A DNA stretch of 64,000 bases, taken from the NCBI GenBank assembly GCA_009783295.1, contig WRHK01000007.1, positions 19,825 through 83,824 of the forward strand, given 5' to 3'. The DNA comes from Promicromonosporaceae bacterium. GTDB taxonomy: Bacteria > Actinomycetota > Actinomycetes > Actinomycetales > Cellulomonadaceae. Below, one piece after another: positions 1-10,233 of the stretch. Position 1 is the first letter of the stretch, and each line of letters starts with the position of its first letter. A program made the translations under genes and the position numbers. Below the pieces are notes generated by a model. It was not told the origin of the DNA. It saw only the letters and a program-made list of their open reading frames with translations, and searched no databases.

Positions 1-882
1 TCGACGTACCCGCTGCTCGGGTCGGTGCGCTCCACCGCGCAGGTGATCAGCTACGAGCTCGCCATGGGCATGTCGCTGGTCAGCGTGTTCATCCTGTCGG
101 GGTCGATGTCGACGTCGACCATCGTGGAGCAGCAGACCACCCGCTGGTTCTTCATCCCGCTGCTGCCGGCGTTCATCGTCTACGTCATCTCGATGATCGG
201 CGAGACCAACCGCCTGCCGTTCGACCTGCCCGAGGCCGAGGGCGAGCTCGTGTCCGGCTACATGACCGAGTACTCGTCGATGAAGTTCGCCTGGTTCTTC
301 CTGGCGGAGTACATCAACATGCTCAACGTCTCGGCCGTGGCCACCACGCTGTTCCTGGGTGGCTGGCGGGCCCCGTGGCCGCTGAGCGCCATCAACGACG
401 GGATGTTCAACGAGGGCTGGTGGCCCATCATCTGGTTCCTGGTCAAGGTCTGGGTGCTGATGTTCTTCTTCGTCTGGGTGCGAGGGACCCTGCTGCGCCT
501 GCGCTACGACCAGTTCATGGTGTTCGGCTGGAAGGTGCTCATCCCCGTCGCGCTCGGCTGGCTGGTGCTGCTCTCGGTCATCGAGTACGTCCGCCTCGGC
601 TCGGGCCTCAGCAGGGGCAAGCTCGTCACCGTGCTGGTCGTGGTGGGCCTGGTCGTGGTCGCCCTGGTCACGTTCTGGCCGGCCAGGAAGAGGCCCGTGC
701 AGCCCGGCCCGGCCAAGGGCGCCACGTTCGACGCCTTCGCCGGCGGGTTCCCGGTGCCGCCGCTGCCCGGGCAGACCCTGCCGCCGTCGGCCCGCGCGGC
801 CCGCCGGCCCGTCGTCGTCAGCACCAGCGCCCCGGCCGACGCCGGCGCTGGCACCGAGGAATCCCAGGAGGGAACCCGATGA
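1..882 (+). CDS. nuoH: NADH-quinone oxidoreductase subunit H, 5' partial
   Basis: The membrane-arm subunit of complex I that helps form the quinone-binding chamber. The frame is open from base 1, so the start lies left of the window; 293 residues are visible. The segment [20 protein letters not shown] is the hallmark acidic loop of NuoH/ND1. Several hydrophobic helices follow, then a hydrophilic tail of about 80 residues rich in Pro/Ala/Arg, an extension common in actinobacterial NuoH. The stop overlaps the nuoI start (ATGA), consistent with translational coupling. Identification is secure. Confidence 0.97.
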   Translation, partial: STYPLLGSVRSTAQVISYELAMGMSLVSVFILSGSMSTSTIVEQQTTRWFFIPLLPAFIVYVISMIGETNRLPFDLPEAEGELVSGYMTEYSSMKFAWFFLAEYINMLNVSAVATTLFLGGWRAPWPLSAINDGMFNEGWWPIIWFLVKVWVLMFFFVWVRGTLLRLRYDQFMVFGWKVLIPVALGWLVLLSVIEYVRLGSGLSRGKLVTVLVVVGLVVVALVTFWPARKRPVQPGPAKGATFDAFAGGFPVPPLPGQTLPPSARAARRPVVVSTSAPADAGAGTEESQEGTR

Positions 883-1709
883 GCGACTACACGCCGCTGC
901 GGCCCGAGAAGGGCCCGGTCGGCAAGTTCTTCGCGCCCGTCGCAGGGTTCGGGGTGACGCTCGGCTCGATGTTCCGCCCCACGGTCACCGAGGAGTACCC
1001 GTTCGAGAAGGTGCCGCCGCAGCAGCGCTACCACGGCCGCCACCAGCTCAACCGGTACGCCGACGGCCTGGAGAAGTGCATCGGCTGCGAGCTGTGCGCC
1101 TGGGCCTGCCCGGCCGACGCGATCTACGTCGAGGGCGCCGACAACGCCGACGTCCTCGCCGCGACGGGCGGCGGCCAGGTGAGCCCGGGGGAGCGGTACG
1201 GCCGCGTCTACCAGATCAACTACCTGCGCTGCATCTTCTGCGGGCTGTGCGTGGAGGCGTGCCCCACGCGCGCGCTGACGATGTCGAACGACTTCGAGAT
1301 CGCCGGGCCCACGCGCGCCGGGATGATCTACGAGAAGCAGGACATCCTCGCCCCGCTCGCCGAGGGCATGCTCGCCGGCCCGCACCCCATGGTCGAGGGC
1401 ACCACGGACACCGAGTACTACCGCGACGAGGTCAAGGCGCCCACGGCCGAGCAGGTCGCGTGGGTGCGCGAGCACCGGCCCGACGAACCCACGCTCGAGG
1501 CCGCTGTCGCCGTCGTCGAGGGGCGTGCTCCCGCGCCCGTGCCGCTGAAGCACGAGCTGCGGCCCCCGGCCACCAAGGCGAACTACACGAAGGCCGCCGC
1601 CGAGGGCGGGCACGCGGGCGACTCGATGCACCCGGTCGTGGACCCGGCGCTGAGCCCGGCCCTGGTGGACCCGCGCACCATCGCGCACACCACGGGAGGC
1701 TCCCGATGA
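879..1709 (+). CDS. nuoI: NADH-quinone oxidoreductase subunit I (2x[4Fe-4S] ferredoxin-like)
   Basis: The peripheral-arm subunit carrying the two [4Fe-4S] clusters (N6a/N6b) that pass electrons toward N2 and quinone. The 276-aa product has two CxxCxxCxxxCP motifs, [12 protein letters not shown] and [12 protein letters not shown]. The ATG overlaps the nuoH stop by 4 bp, and an AGGAGGG ribosome-binding site lies just upstream, which fixes this start rather than an earlier in-frame one. About 90 C-terminal residues extend beyond the ferredoxin fold, longer than in enterobacterial NuoI (about 180 aa) but usual in actinobacteria. Confidence 0.97.
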   Translation: MSDYTPLRPEKGPVGKFFAPVAGFGVTLGSMFRPTVTEEYPFEKVPPQQRYHGRHQLNRYADGLEKCIGCELCAWACPADAIYVEGADNADVLAATGGGQVSPGERYGRVYQINYLRCIFCGLCVEACPTRALTMSNDFEIAGPTRAGMIYEKQDILAPLAEGMLAGPHPMVEGTTDTEYYRDEVKAPTAEQVAWVREHRPDEPTLEAAVAVVEGRAPAPVPLKHELRPPATKANYTKAAAEGGHAGDSMHPVVDPALSPALVDPRTIAHTTGGSR

Positions 1710-2569
1710 CGACGACGTCGGCGGAGGCGGCCCTCTTCGGCATCCTCGCCCCGCTCATGGTGCTGGCCGCCCTGGGCCTGCTGTTCGTCAAGCGCGCCGT
1801 GCACGCGGCCGTGTGCGTGGTGTTCGTGATGATCTGCCTGGCGATCCTCTACGTCGCCAACGAGGCGGCGTTCCTCGGCGTCGTGCAGGTGGTCGTCTAC
1901 ACGGGCGCGGTCATGATGCTGTTCCTGTTCGTGCTCATGCTGGTGGGCGTCGACTCGGCGGACTCGCTGACCGAGACCATCAAGGGCCAGCGCTGGATCG
2001 GCATCGTGTTCGGCATCGGCCTGCTGGTGGTGCTGCTCGGCGTGGTCGCCAGCACCAGCCACGACCTGCCGCCCGCCGTCGGGCTCGAGATCGCGAACGC
2101 GCAGACCAACCCCACCGGCCTCGCGGCGATCCTCTTCGGCAACTACGTGGTCGCCATGGAGGTGATCGGCGTGCTGCTGGTCACCGCCGCGCTCGCCGGC
2201 CTGGTGCTCACGCACCGCCGTCGGCTGGGCGTGCACCGCAACCAGCGCACGCTGGCGCGCGAGCGCGTCGCGGCCATCCCCCAGGGCCGCACGCTCGCGC
2301 CGCTGCCGGCGCCCGGCGTGTACGCGCAGAACAACGCCATGGACACCCCGGCGCTGGGGCCGGACGGCCAGCCGCTCGAGCACTCCGTGCCGCGCGTGCT
2401 GCGCATCCGCGGCCAGCAGAAGACGGCGGCCGAGGTGCTCACCGCGGAGGAGACGCTGCGGTCCCGCCTGGGGCTGCCGTCCGTCGGGGTGGACGAGCCC
2501 GAGGCGGCCATCACCGACGGCGTCTCGGCCAGCCCCACGAGTGACGACGCCGAGGAGGCGCGGGACTGA
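1706..2569 (+). CDS. nuoJ: NADH-quinone oxidoreductase subunit J
   Basis: A membrane-arm subunit (ND6 homologue) of complex I, 287 aa. Five hydrophobic helices occupy the first about 180 residues, including the conserved stretch [20 protein letters not shown], which holds the pi-bulge helix typical of NuoJ/ND6. The last about 100 residues are hydrophilic and probably cytoplasmic, an actinobacterial extension of unknown role. The start overlaps the nuoI stop by 4 bp and the stop overlaps the nuoK start by 1 bp (TGATG). Confidence 0.97.
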   Translation: MTTTSAEAALFGILAPLMVLAALGLLFVKRAVHAAVCVVFVMICLAILYVANEAAFLGVVQVVVYTGAVMMLFLFVLMLVGVDSADSLTETIKGQRWIGIVFGIGLLVVLLGVVASTSHDLPPAVGLEIANAQTNPTGLAAILFGNYVVAMEVIGVLLVTAALAGLVLTHRRRLGVHRNQRTLARERVAAIPQGRTLAPLPAPGVYAQNNAMDTPALGPDGQPLEHSVPRVLRIRGQQKTAAEVLTAEETLRSRLGLPSVGVDEPEAAITDGVSASPTSDDAEEARD

Positions 2570-2868
2570 TGCCTGTCACCAACTACCTGATCCTCGCGGT
2601 GATCCTGTTCTCGATCGGGGCCACCACGGTGCTGCTGCGCCGCAACGCGATCATCGTGTTCATGGGCATCGAGCTGATGCTCAACGCGACCAACCTGGCC
2701 TTCGTCACCTTTGCCCGCATCCACGGCGACCTCACGGGGCAGGTGCTCGCCTTCTTCGTGATGGTGGTCGCCGCCGCCGAGGTGGTCGTGGGCCTGGCGA
2801 TCATCGTGACGATCTTCCGCACCCGCCGTTCGGCCTCGGTCGACGACGTCAACCTGCTCAACGGCTGA
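2569..2868 (+). CDS. nuoK: NADH-quinone oxidoreductase subunit K
   Basis: The small membrane subunit (ND4L homologue), 99 aa with three predicted helices, at the family's usual length. The motif [16 protein letters not shown] contains the conserved membrane-buried Glu of helix 2 involved in proton translocation. The last residues ([10 protein letters not shown]) also match the conserved NuoK C-terminus. It sits between nuoJ (1-bp overlap) and nuoL (10-bp gap). Confidence 0.98.
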   Translation: MPVTNYLILAVILFSIGATTVLLRRNAIIVFMGIELMLNATNLAFVTFARIHGDLTGQVLAFFVMVVAAAEVVVGLAIIVTIFRTRRSASVDDVNLLNG

Positions 2869-2878
2869 GGGAGCACAG

Positions 2879-4777
2879 ATGGAGACGATGGGACTCGCGC
2901 CCTGGCTCGTCGGGTTCCCGCTGATCGGCGCGGCGGTGCTGCTGCTGGGCGGCCGCCGCACGAACCGCTGGGGCCACTGGCTCGGCGTGCTCGCGCCGAC
3001 GGCGAGCTTCGTGGCCGGGCTGGTCATGCTGGTCGCGCTGCTGGGCCGCTCCGCCGACGAGCGCGCGATCGTCACGACGCTGGGCACCTGGTTCCACGCC
3101 GGGCCGCTCACGGTCGAGGCTGCGTTCCGGGTGGACCCGCTGTCGCTGACGTTCGTCATGCTGGTGACGTTCGTGGGCTCGCTGATCCACCTGTACTCGG
3201 TGGCGTACATGGAGCACGACCGGGACCGCCGCCGGTTCTTCGGCTACCTGAACCTGTTCGTGGCCGCGATGCTGCTGCTGGTGCTCGCCGACAGCTACCT
3301 GCTGCTGTTCGTCGGGTGGGAGGGCGTGGGCCTGGCCTCGTTCCTGCTCATCGGGTTCTGGGACCACAAGCTCGAGAACGCCGTGGCCGGCAAGAAGGCC
3401 TTCGTCATGAACCGCGTGGGCGACATGGGCCTGATCGTGGCGATGATGCTCATGGTCTGGCAGTTCGGCTCCGTGAGCTTCGACGACGTGCTGGGCGGCG
3501 CCTCGCACCTCGGGTCCGGCCCGGCCACCGCCATGGGGCTCATGCTGCTGCTCGCCGCCTGCGGCAAGTCGGCGCAGTTCCCGCTGCAGGCCTGGCTCGG
3601 CGACGCGATGGCGGGCCCGACGCCGGTGTCGGCCCTCATCCACGCGGCCACCATGGTCACCGCCGGCGTGTACCTGCTGGTGCGCAGCCACGCGATCCTC
3701 GAGGCCGCGCCGAACGCGCAGCTCGTCGTCGTCATCGTCGGTGCGATCACGCTGCTCTTCGGGGCGATCGTCGGCTGCGCCAAGGACGACATCAAGAAGG
3801 CGCTCGCCGCGTCGACCATGAGCCAGATCGGCTACATGATGCTCGCTGCGGGCCTGGGCCCGATCGGCTACGCGTTCGCGATCTTCCACCTGGTGACGCA
3901 CGGCTTCTTCAAGGCCGGGCTGTTCCTCGGGGCCGGGTCCGTCATGCACGCCATGGACGACAGCGTGGACATGCGGCGGTTCGGCGGGCTCGCCCGCGCG
4001 CTGCCGATCACCGCGATCACGATGGGCCTGGGCTGGCTCGCCATCCTGGGCGTCCCGCCGTTCTCGGGCTTCTTCTCCAAGGACAAGATCATCGAGGCGG
4101 CGTTCGTCGGCGAGGGCTGGCGGCCGTGGGTGTTCGGCATCGTCGCGCTGCTGGGCGCGGGCATCACGGCGTTCTACATGTCGCGCCTGTTCTTCATGAC
4201 GTTCGCCGGCCGGCGCCGGTGGCCCGCGCACGACGGCCACGAGACGCACCCGCACGAGGCGCCCTGGCTCATGAGGTGGCCCATGATCATCCTGGCCGTC
4301 GGGTCCGTGTTCCTCGGGTTCCTGCTCCAGCTGGGCGGCCGGTTCACCACCTGGCTCGAGCCCTCCACCGGGCACGCGGTCCACGGCGAGCCCGTCATCC
4401 CCGTGTGGCTGCTGCTGACCCTGACGCTGGTGCTCGTGGTGCTGGGCGCCTGGCTGGCGTTCCGCCTGTACGCCGTGGGGCCGGTGCCCGTCGAGGCGCC
4501 GCACGGCAGCGCGCTGGTGCGCGCCGCCCGCCACGACCTGTACCAGGACCCGGTCAACGAGACCGCGGTGATGCTGCCGGGCCAGGTGCTCACGCGCACC
4601 CTCGTCTACGCCGACCGCTCTGCCGTGGACGCCTCGTTCCTGCAGCTCGCCTCGGGCGTGCGCAGGTCGGGCGACGGGCTGCGCAAGGCCCAGAACGGTT
4701 ACGTCCGGACCTACGCGGCCACGTCGCTCGGTGGCCTGCTCGTGGTCGCCGCCGTCGTGTGGGCCCTGGCCGGCTGA
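2879..4777 (+). CDS. nuoL: NADH-quinone oxidoreductase subunit L
   Basis: The distal antiporter-like proton-pumping subunit (ND5 homologue), 632 aa, matching the expected length. Family signatures include [18 protein letters not shown] and [25 protein letters not shown] (quoted in parts: the [14 protein letters not shown] core is diagnostic). [19 protein letters not shown] carries the conserved Lys of the discontinuous helix. The C-terminus ends in a hydrophobic helix after a lateral amphipathic segment. ATG is preceded by a GAGGGAG site. Confidence 0.97.
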   Translation: METMGLAPWLVGFPLIGAAVLLLGGRRTNRWGHWLGVLAPTASFVAGLVMLVALLGRSADERAIVTTLGTWFHAGPLTVEAAFRVDPLSLTFVMLVTFVGSLIHLYSVAYMEHDRDRRRFFGYLNLFVAAMLLLVLADSYLLLFVGWEGVGLASFLLIGFWDHKLENAVAGKKAFVMNRVGDMGLIVAMMLMVWQFGSVSFDDVLGGASHLGSGPATAMGLMLLLAACGKSAQFPLQAWLGDAMAGPTPVSALIHAATMVTAGVYLLVRSHAILEAAPNAQLVVVIVGAITLLFGAIVGCAKDDIKKALAASTMSQIGYMMLAAGLGPIGYAFAIFHLVTHGFFKAGLFLGAGSVMHAMDDSVDMRRFGGLARALPITAITMGLGWLAILGVPPFSGFFSKDKIIEAAFVGEGWRPWVFGIVALLGAGITAFYMSRLFFMTFAGRRRWPAHDGHETHPHEAPWLMRWPMIILAVGSVFLGFLLQLGGRFTTWLEPSTGHAVHGEPVIPVWLLLTLTLVLVVLGAWLAFRLYAVGPVPVEAPHGSALVRAARHDLYQDPVNETAVMLPGQVLTRTLVYADRSAVDASFLQLASGVRRSGDGLRKAQNGYVRTYAATSLGGLLVVAAVVWALAG

Positions 4778-4793
4778 GGAAGGACTGAAGGAA

Positions 4794-6401
4794 ATGAGCT
4801 TTCCCTGGCTGACCGTCCTCATCGTGTGGCCGCTGCTCGCGGCCCTCGCGACGGCAACCGCCGGCCGCGGCCGCGGCCGCGACGCGTCCTCCGCGCGCGT
4901 GGTCGCGCTGGTCGGCGCCCTGGTCGAGGTGGCCCTGGTGGTGGGCGCGTTCCTCGCGTTCGACACCTCCCGGGCCGGCGTGCACCAGCTCGTCGAGACC
5001 CACCAGTGGATCCCGACGATCGGCGCGAGCTACGCCGTCGGCGTCGACGGCGTCGGCCTGCTTCTGGTGGCGCTCGCTGCCGGGCTGGTGCCGCTGGTGA
5101 TCCTCGCGGCCTGGAAGGAGCAGGGCGGCGACCACGCCAGGCTGCGCTCCTACCTGGCCGTCGTGCTGGTGCTCGAGGCGTTCATGGTCGCGGTCTTCGC
5201 GGCACGCGACGTGTTCCTGTTCTACGTGCTGTTCGAGGCCATGCTCATCCCGGTGTACTTCCTCATCGGCGGGTTCGGCCAGGGCGCGCAGCGCCGGTAC
5301 GCGGCCGTGAAGTTCCTGCTGTACTCGCTGGCCGGCGGCCTGGTCATGCTGGTCGCGGTCATCGCCCTGTACCTGCAGGTGCCGGCGGCCGACCGCGGCC
5401 CGCACACCTTCCTCACCGACAACCTGACCCACCTGGACCTGAGCCAGAACGCCGGGCGCCTGATGTTCTGCGCGTTCTTCCTCGCGTTCGCCATCAAGGC
5501 CCCGATGGTGCCGGTGCACAGCTGGCTGCCCGACGTCGCCGAGCACGCCACCCCCGGCACGTCCACGCTGCTCATCAGCGTGCTCGACAAGGTGGGCACC
5601 TTCGGGATGCTCACGCTGTGCCTGCCGCTGTTCCCGGAGGCGTCGCGGTGGGCCGCGCCGTTCGTCGTCGCGCTCGCCGTCGTCTCGATCCTCTACGGGG
5701 CGATCCTCGCCATCGGGCAGACCGACCTGCTGCGCCTCATCGGCTACACCTCGGTGTCCCACTTCGGGTTCATCATCCTGGGCATCTTCACGTTCACCCG
5801 CACGGGCACCGCCGGGTCGAGCCTCATGATGCTCAACCACGGCATCTCCACCGGCGCGCTGTTCCTCATCGCCGGGTTCGCCATCTCGCGGCACCCCGAG
5901 CGCAGCCAGCGCATCGCCGACTACGGGGGCATGCGCATCACGGCGCCCCTGCTGGGCGGCACGTTCCTGGTCGCGGGCCTGTCGGCCGCGGCCCTGCCCG
6001 GCCTGGCCACCTTCATCTCGGAGATCCTCGTGTTCCTGGGCACGTTCTCGGCCGTCAAGTGGGCCGCGATCGTGGCCGTGCCGGCCGTCGTGCTCGCCGC
6101 GGTGTACGTGCTGCTCACCTACCAGCGCATGTTCACCGGCACGGTGCCCGCCGGGCTCGCGCCCGACGGCAAGGTGCCCGACCTCGACGCCCGCGAGCGC
6201 ACCGTGGCCGGCGTGCTCGTGGCCCTGCTGCTGGTGCTCGGCTTCCTGCCCCAGCTCGGCCTGCAGTTCGTCGACGCCCCCGCGACGACGACCGTCAAGC
6301 AGATCGGCCACACCGATCCGGCGCCCGTGATCGGCGCAGCCGCCGACCTCACCACCATCGCCCCCGCCGGGAACGGCACCGTCAAGGAGGTTGCGGCGTG
6401 A
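4794..6401 (+). CDS. nuoM: NADH-quinone oxidoreductase subunit M
   Basis: An antiporter-like proton-pumping subunit (ND4 homologue), 535 aa. The core motif AIKAPMVPVHSWLPDVAEHA followed by TSTLLISVLDKVG is diagnostic for NuoM, as is TDLLRLIGYTSVSHFGFI. I chose the ATG at 4794 because a GAAGGA ribosome-binding site lies just upstream and the protein then starts directly with a membrane helix; an earlier in-frame start would overlap nuoL. The stop overlaps the GTG of nuoN. Confidence 0.97.
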   Translation: MSFPWLTVLIVWPLLAALATATAGRGRGRDASSARVVALVGALVEVALVVGAFLAFDTSRAGVHQLVETHQWIPTIGASYAVGVDGVGLLLVALAAGLVPLVILAAWKEQGGDHARLRSYLAVVLVLEAFMVAVFAARDVFLFYVLFEAMLIPVYFLIGGFGQGAQRRYAAVKFLLYSLAGGLVMLVAVIALYLQVPAADRGPHTFLTDNLTHLDLSQNAGRLMFCAFFLAFAIKAPMVPVHSWLPDVAEHATPGTSTLLISVLDKVGTFGMLTLCLPLFPEASRWAAPFVVALAVVSILYGAILAIGQTDLLRLIGYTSVSHFGFIILGIFTFTRTGTAGSSLMMLNHGISTGALFLIAGFAISRHPERSQRIADYGGMRITAPLLGGTFLVAGLSAAALPGLATFISEILVFLGTFSAVKWAAIVAVPAVVLAAVYVLLTYQRMFTGTVPAGLAPDGKVPDLDARERTVAGVLVALLLVLGFLPQLGLQFVDAPATTTVKQIGHTDPAPVIGAAADLTTIAPAGNGTVKEVAA

Positions 6402-8095
6402 ACGACTTCCACGCTCCGTTGATCGACTGGGCGGCCGTCTCGCCCGTCCTGATCGTGCTGGGCGCCGGGGTGGTCGGCGTGCTGGTCGAGGCGTTCGTGC
6501 CCGCCCGGCTGCGCCGCACCGTCCAGGTGGCGCTCGCCCTGGTGGCCCTCGCGGGCGCCGTCGTGGCCGTCGGCCTGCTGTGGTCGAGCGTGCACCAGTC
6601 CGCCCGGCTCTCGGTGGGCGACAGCTTCGACCTCACGCCGTTCGGCCTGGCCATCCAGGGCATCGTGGCGGCGCTCGCGTTCCTCTCGGTGCTGGTCATG
6701 GCCGACCGGAGCGGCGGCCAGGACGCGTTCGCGCCGACGGCCGCGGCCGTGCCGGGCTCCCGCTACGAGGAGGAGGCGCGCCGGGCCGGGCTGGAGCAGA
6801 CCGAGGTGTTCCCGCTCATGCTGTTCTCCACGGGCGGCATGCTGCTGTTCACCGCGACGGACGACCTCATCGTGCTGTTCATCGCGCTCGAGGTGCTGAG
6901 CCTGCCGCTGTACGTGCTGTGCGCGACGGCGCGCCGCCGCCGCCTGCTCAGCCAGGAGGCCGCGTTCAAGTACTTCCTGCTCGGCGCCTTCGCGAGCGCG
7001 CTCACCATCTTCGGCATCGCCCTGCTCTACGGGTTCGCCGGGTCCGTGCACCTGCCCGTCATCACCGACGCGCTCGCCGGCCGCGGCTCCACGCCGCTCC
7101 AGGGCCTGCACGTGCTGGCCATCACGGGCATCGTGCTGGTGAGCGCCGGCCTGCTGTTCAAGGTGGGCGCCGCACCGTTCCACACCTGGACGCCCGACGT
7201 CTACACCGGCGCCCCGACGCCCATCACCGGGTTCATGGCCGTGTGCACCAAGGCGGCCGCCGTCGGCGCCCTGGTGCGCGTGCTGTTCTACCTGGGCCAG
7301 GGCTTCGACGCCCCGACCCGGCACGAGGTGCAGGTGCTGCTGTGGGCGGTGGCCATCGCCACCATGGCGATCGGCACGATCGTCGGTGCCGTGCAGACCG
7401 ACATCAAGCGGCTGCTCGCGTACTCCTCGATCGCCCACGCCGGGTTCATCATCGTCGCGCTGGTCGGGTTCTCCGAGGCCGGCGCCAAGGCGGTGCTGTT
7501 CTACCTGGCCGCGTACGGCCTGGCGACGCTCGGCGCGTTCGCCGTCGTGTCCCTGGTGCGCGAGCGCCTGACGACGGGCGAGGGCGGCGAGAAGGACTCC
7601 GTGATCCTGGGTGAGGCGACGCACCTGGCGCAGTGGGCGGGCATCGGGCGCAAGGCGCCGTGGCTCACGGCCGCGTTCGCGCTCTTCATGCTCTCGATGG
7701 CCGGCATCCCGCTCACGGCGGGCTTCCTCGCCAAGTTCGGGGCGTTCTCCGCGGCCGTCGACGCCGGGGCGTGGCCCCTCGCGCTGCTCGGCGTGGTCGC
7801 GTCCGCGATCTCGGTGTTCTTCTACGTCCGGCTCATCGTCCTCATGGTGCTCACGCCCGCGCCGGACGCCGGTGTGGAGGGCGCCGCGGCGGCCGAGCAC
7901 GCCGCCGCCGACGTCGCTCCCGGCGGCGTCGCCACGGCCACCCAGCAGGTCACGCGCGCGGTCGTCACCGTGATGACCGGCTGGAGCCCCGCCACGGTGG
8001 TCGTGACGGTGTGTGCGATCGGCGTCGTGCTGCTGGGCGTCGTTCCCGCGTCGGTTCTCGATCTGGCGGCCGGGGCGGCTAAGTTCGTCCCGTGA
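6398..8095 (+). CDS. nuoN: NADH-quinone oxidoreductase subunit N
   Basis: The third antiporter-like proton-pumping subunit (ND2 homologue), 565 aa. GAAPFHTWTPDVYTGAPTPI is the NuoN signature, and TDIKRLLAYSSIAHAGFI carries the conserved Lys region. GTG start, 4-bp overlap with nuoM. Two insertions rich in Ala/Gly (around residues 105-125 and near the C-terminus) lengthen it relative to E. coli NuoN (485 aa), as in other actinobacteria. It is the last nuo gene; the operon continues directly into the prenyl synthase. Confidence 0.97.
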   Translation: MNDFHAPLIDWAAVSPVLIVLGAGVVGVLVEAFVPARLRRTVQVALALVALAGAVVAVGLLWSSVHQSARLSVGDSFDLTPFGLAIQGIVAALAFLSVLVMADRSGGQDAFAPTAAAVPGSRYEEEARRAGLEQTEVFPLMLFSTGGMLLFTATDDLIVLFIALEVLSLPLYVLCATARRRRLLSQEAAFKYFLLGAFASALTIFGIALLYGFAGSVHLPVITDALAGRGSTPLQGLHVLAITGIVLVSAGLLFKVGAAPFHTWTPDVYTGAPTPITGFMAVCTKAAAVGALVRVLFYLGQGFDAPTRHEVQVLLWAVAIATMAIGTIVGAVQTDIKRLLAYSSIAHAGFIIVALVGFSEAGAKAVLFYLAAYGLATLGAFAVVSLVRERLTTGEGGEKDSVILGEATHLAQWAGIGRKAPWLTAAFALFMLSMAGIPLTAGFLAKFGAFSAAVDAGAWPLALLGVVASAISVFFYVRLIVLMVLTPAPDAGVEGAAAAEHAAADVAPGGVATATQQVTRAVVTVMTGWSPATVVVTVCAIGVVLLGVVPASVLDLAAGAAKFVP

Positions 8096-9126
8096 GCCAG
8101 CCCGAGCACTCCACCGTCGCCTCCTCGGCGACTGCCATCCCGCTGTCCGACCCCGTCCTCGCGGCGCGGTTGTCCGAGCGGATGGTCGTCGTCGAGTCGG
8201 CGCTGGCCGACGCCGTGGCCAACGCCGACCGGCTCGCCGACGACGTCGCCCGCCACCTCATGGCCGCAGGCGGCAAGCGGCTGCGGCCGTTCCTTGCGCT
8301 GCTCGCCGGCGAGCTGGGCGACGGCGAGCGGCCAGAGCTCGTCGACGCCGCTGTCGTCGTGGAGCTGACCCACCTGGCCTCGCTGTACCACGACGACGTC
8401 ATGGACTCCGCGCCGCTGCGGCGCGGCGCCCCTAGCGCCCACTCGGTGTGGGGCAACACCGTGGCGATCCTCGTGGGCGACCTGCTCTTCGCGCGGGCCT
8501 CGGCCCGGGTGGCGGCGCTCGGCCCGGACGCGGTGCGCATCCAGGCCGAGACCTTCGAGCGCCTGTGCATGGGCCAGCTCCACGAGACCACCGGCCCGCG
8601 GGACGACGAGGACGCCGTCGAGCACTACCTGCAGGTGCTGGCCGACAAGACGGCGTCGCTGCTGGCGACGTCTGCCCGCCTCGGCGCGATGTTCGGCGGC
8701 GCGCCCGCCGAGCAGGTCGCCATGGTGGCGGCGTTCGGCGAGAAGGTGGGCGTCGCGTTCCAGCTCGCCGACGACGTGCTGGACCTCGCCTCGACCGGCG
8801 CCGAGTCCGGCAAGACGCCCGGCACCGACCTGCGCGAGGGCATCCCCACGATGCCCGTGCTGCTGCTGCGCCGCGCCGTCGCGCAGGGCGAGGCCGCCCC
8901 CGAGGACGTGGCTCTGCTGGCCGCCCTCGACGGCGACCTCACGGACGACGCCGAGCTGGCCGACGTCGTCGGGCGCCTGCGGGCGCACGCCGTGCTCACG
9001 GAGACCCGCGAGCTCGCCGCACGGTACGCGCGCGAGGCCGCTGCCGAGCTGGCGCCGCTGCCGCACGGCCCCGTGCGCGAGGCCCTCGAGTCGTTCGCGA
9101 TCGCGCTGGCCGACCGGGCCTCCTGA
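8092..9126 (+). CDS. Long-chain (E)-polyprenyl diphosphate synthase
   Basis: Condenses isopentenyl diphosphate units onto an allylic primer, most likely making the menaquinone side chain; the position behind nuoN fits a quinone role. The 344-aa product has GGKRLRP near residue 62, the first Asp-rich motif DDVMD near 102 and the second DDVLD near 228, all intact. Residues before the first motif are small (ASLYH), consistent with a long product, but chain length cannot be read from sequence alone. GTG start overlaps the nuoN stop by 4 bp, so it is probably co-transcribed. Gene names such as grcC, ispB or hepT are used for this family. Confidence 0.92.
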   Translation: MSQPEHSTVASSATAIPLSDPVLAARLSERMVVVESALADAVANADRLADDVARHLMAAGGKRLRPFLALLAGELGDGERPELVDAAVVVELTHLASLYHDDVMDSAPLRRGAPSAHSVWGNTVAILVGDLLFARASARVAALGPDAVRIQAETFERLCMGQLHETTGPRDDEDAVEHYLQVLADKTASLLATSARLGAMFGGAPAEQVAMVAAFGEKVGVAFQLADDVLDLASTGAESGKTPGTDLREGIPTMPVLLLRRAVAQGEAAPEDVALLAALDGDLTDDAELADVVGRLRAHAVLTETRELAARYAREAAAELAPLPHGPVREALESFAIALADRAS

Positions 9127-9134
9127 CTGTCCAC

Positions 9135-9156
9135 GGATGGGGACCAGTCCCCATCC
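9135..9156. promoter_or_regulatory. Inverted repeat upstream of moxR (site 1)
   Basis: A perfect inverted repeat with 10-bp arms GGATGGGGAC / GTCCCCATCC and a 2-bp CA centre, in the 129-bp gap between the prenyl synthase and moxR. Near-identical elements occur at 25952-25971 and 29764-29783, both before other secretion-related genes. A regulator operator is the simplest reading. A terminator for the nuo operon is less likely, because there is no T-run and the same element recurs before promoters. Confidence 0.6.
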
Positions 9157-9176
9157 CGCTATGACCCGCCTCACCC

Positions 9177-9188
9177 GGTGGGTATCGT
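9177..9188 (+). promoter_or_regulatory. Candidate -10 region of the moxR operon
   Basis: GGTGGGTATCGT contains a -10-like TATCGT preceded by a G-rich extension, about 68 bp before the moxR ATG. The closely similar GGTGAGTATCCT lies at 30281-30292 ahead of the Ig/FN3 protein. No convincing -35 is visible, so confidence is low. Confidence 0.35.
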
Positions 9189-9255
9189 TCGCGCGGGCAC
9201 CCGTCATCGTCGCCGCGCCGTGGTGACGCATGGCCACGACGCGAAGGACGGACAC

Positions 9256-10233
9256 ATGAGCACCACCATGACCGCGGAGCAGGCCGCCTGGTTCGCGCAG
9301 ACGTTCGACCGCCTGGTCGGCAACGTGGGGCAGGCGCTGCTGGGCAAGTCCGAGGTGGTGCGCCTGGCGTTCACGTGCATGCTCGCCGAGGGGCACCTGC
9401 TGCTGGAGGACGCCCCCGGCACCGGCAAGACGTCCCTGGCCCGCGCCATGGCGGCGAGCGTCCAGGGCACCAACACGCGCATCCAGTTCACCCCGGACCT
9501 GCTGCCCTCCGACGTCACGGGCGTGACGATCTACGACCAGAAGACCGGCCGGTTCGACTTCCACCAGGGGCCGGTCTTCGCGTCGATCGTGCTCGCGGAC
9601 GAGATCAACCGCGCCTCGCCGAAGACGCAGTCGGCACTGCTCGAGGTCATGGAGGAGGCCCGCGTCACCGTCGACGGCGTCGGCCACTCGGTGGGCCGCC
9701 CGTTCATGGTGATCGCCACCCAGAACCCCATCGAGCAGGCGGGCACCTACCGCCTGCCGGAGGCCCAACTCGACCGCTTCCTCATGAAGACGTCGGTGGG
9801 CTACCCGGACCGCGCGTCCACGGTCGAGATCCTCTCGGGCGCCGCCGTCCGCGACCGCAGCACCGCGCTGCAGCCGGTGGTCACCACGCAGGCCGTCGTC
9901 GAGATGGCCGAGCTCGCCGCCACCACGTACGTCGACCCGGCCGTGCTCGAGTACGTCTCCCAGCTCGCCGAGGAGACGCGCGAGGCGCCCGAGGTGCGCG
10001 TCGGCGTGTCGGTGCGCGGCGCGCTCGCGCTCGTCCGCTGCGCCAAGGTGTGGGCTGCCGCGCACGGCCGCCACTACGTGCTGCCCGACGACGTCAAGGA
10101 GCTCGTGCACCCCGTCTGGGCGCACCGCTTCACGCTCGACGCCGAGGCCGAGTTCGGCGGCGCGTCCGCCCAGGGCATCCTCGACCGGATCGTGACGGCG
10201 GTGGCCGCCCCGCAGGAGAAGGCCCGCGTATGA
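9256..10233 (+). CDS. MoxR-family AAA+ ATPase
   Basis: A MoxR/RavA-type AAA_3 ATPase, 325 aa, typically a chaperone for maturation or remodelling of protein complexes. Walker A APGTGKTS is near residue 55 and Walker B LADEINRASPKTQSALLEVM near 115; sensor and lid regions follow (TQNPIEQAGTYRLPEAQLDR). I chose the ATG at 9256 with GAAGGACG upstream; an in-frame GTG at 9178 would put coding sequence over the likely promoter. The arrangement moxR-DUF58-transglutaminase is a common conserved trio. Here it opens the operon that ends in the EssC-like ATPase, so its client is probably a membrane component of that system (inference). Confidence 0.92.
   Translation: MSTTMTAEQAAWFAQTFDRLVGNVGQALLGKSEVVRLAFTCMLAEGHLLLEDAPGTGKTSLARAMAASVQGTNTRIQFTPDLLPSDVTGVTIYDQKTGRFDFHQGPVFASIVLADEINRASPKTQSALLEVMEEARVTVDGVGHSVGRPFMVIATQNPIEQAGTYRLPEAQLDRFLMKTSVGYPDRASTVEILSGAAVRDRSTALQPVVTTQAVVEMAELAATTYVDPAVLEYVSQLAEETREAPEVRVGVSVRGALALVRCAKVWAAAHGRHYVLPDDVKELVHPVWAHRFTLDAEAEFGGASAQGILDRIVTAVAAPQEKARV

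Noticed and set aside
9135..9156. Palindrome considered as the nuo operon terminator.
   Set aside because: Recurs upstream of two other transcription units next to promoter-like boxes and has no T-tract.
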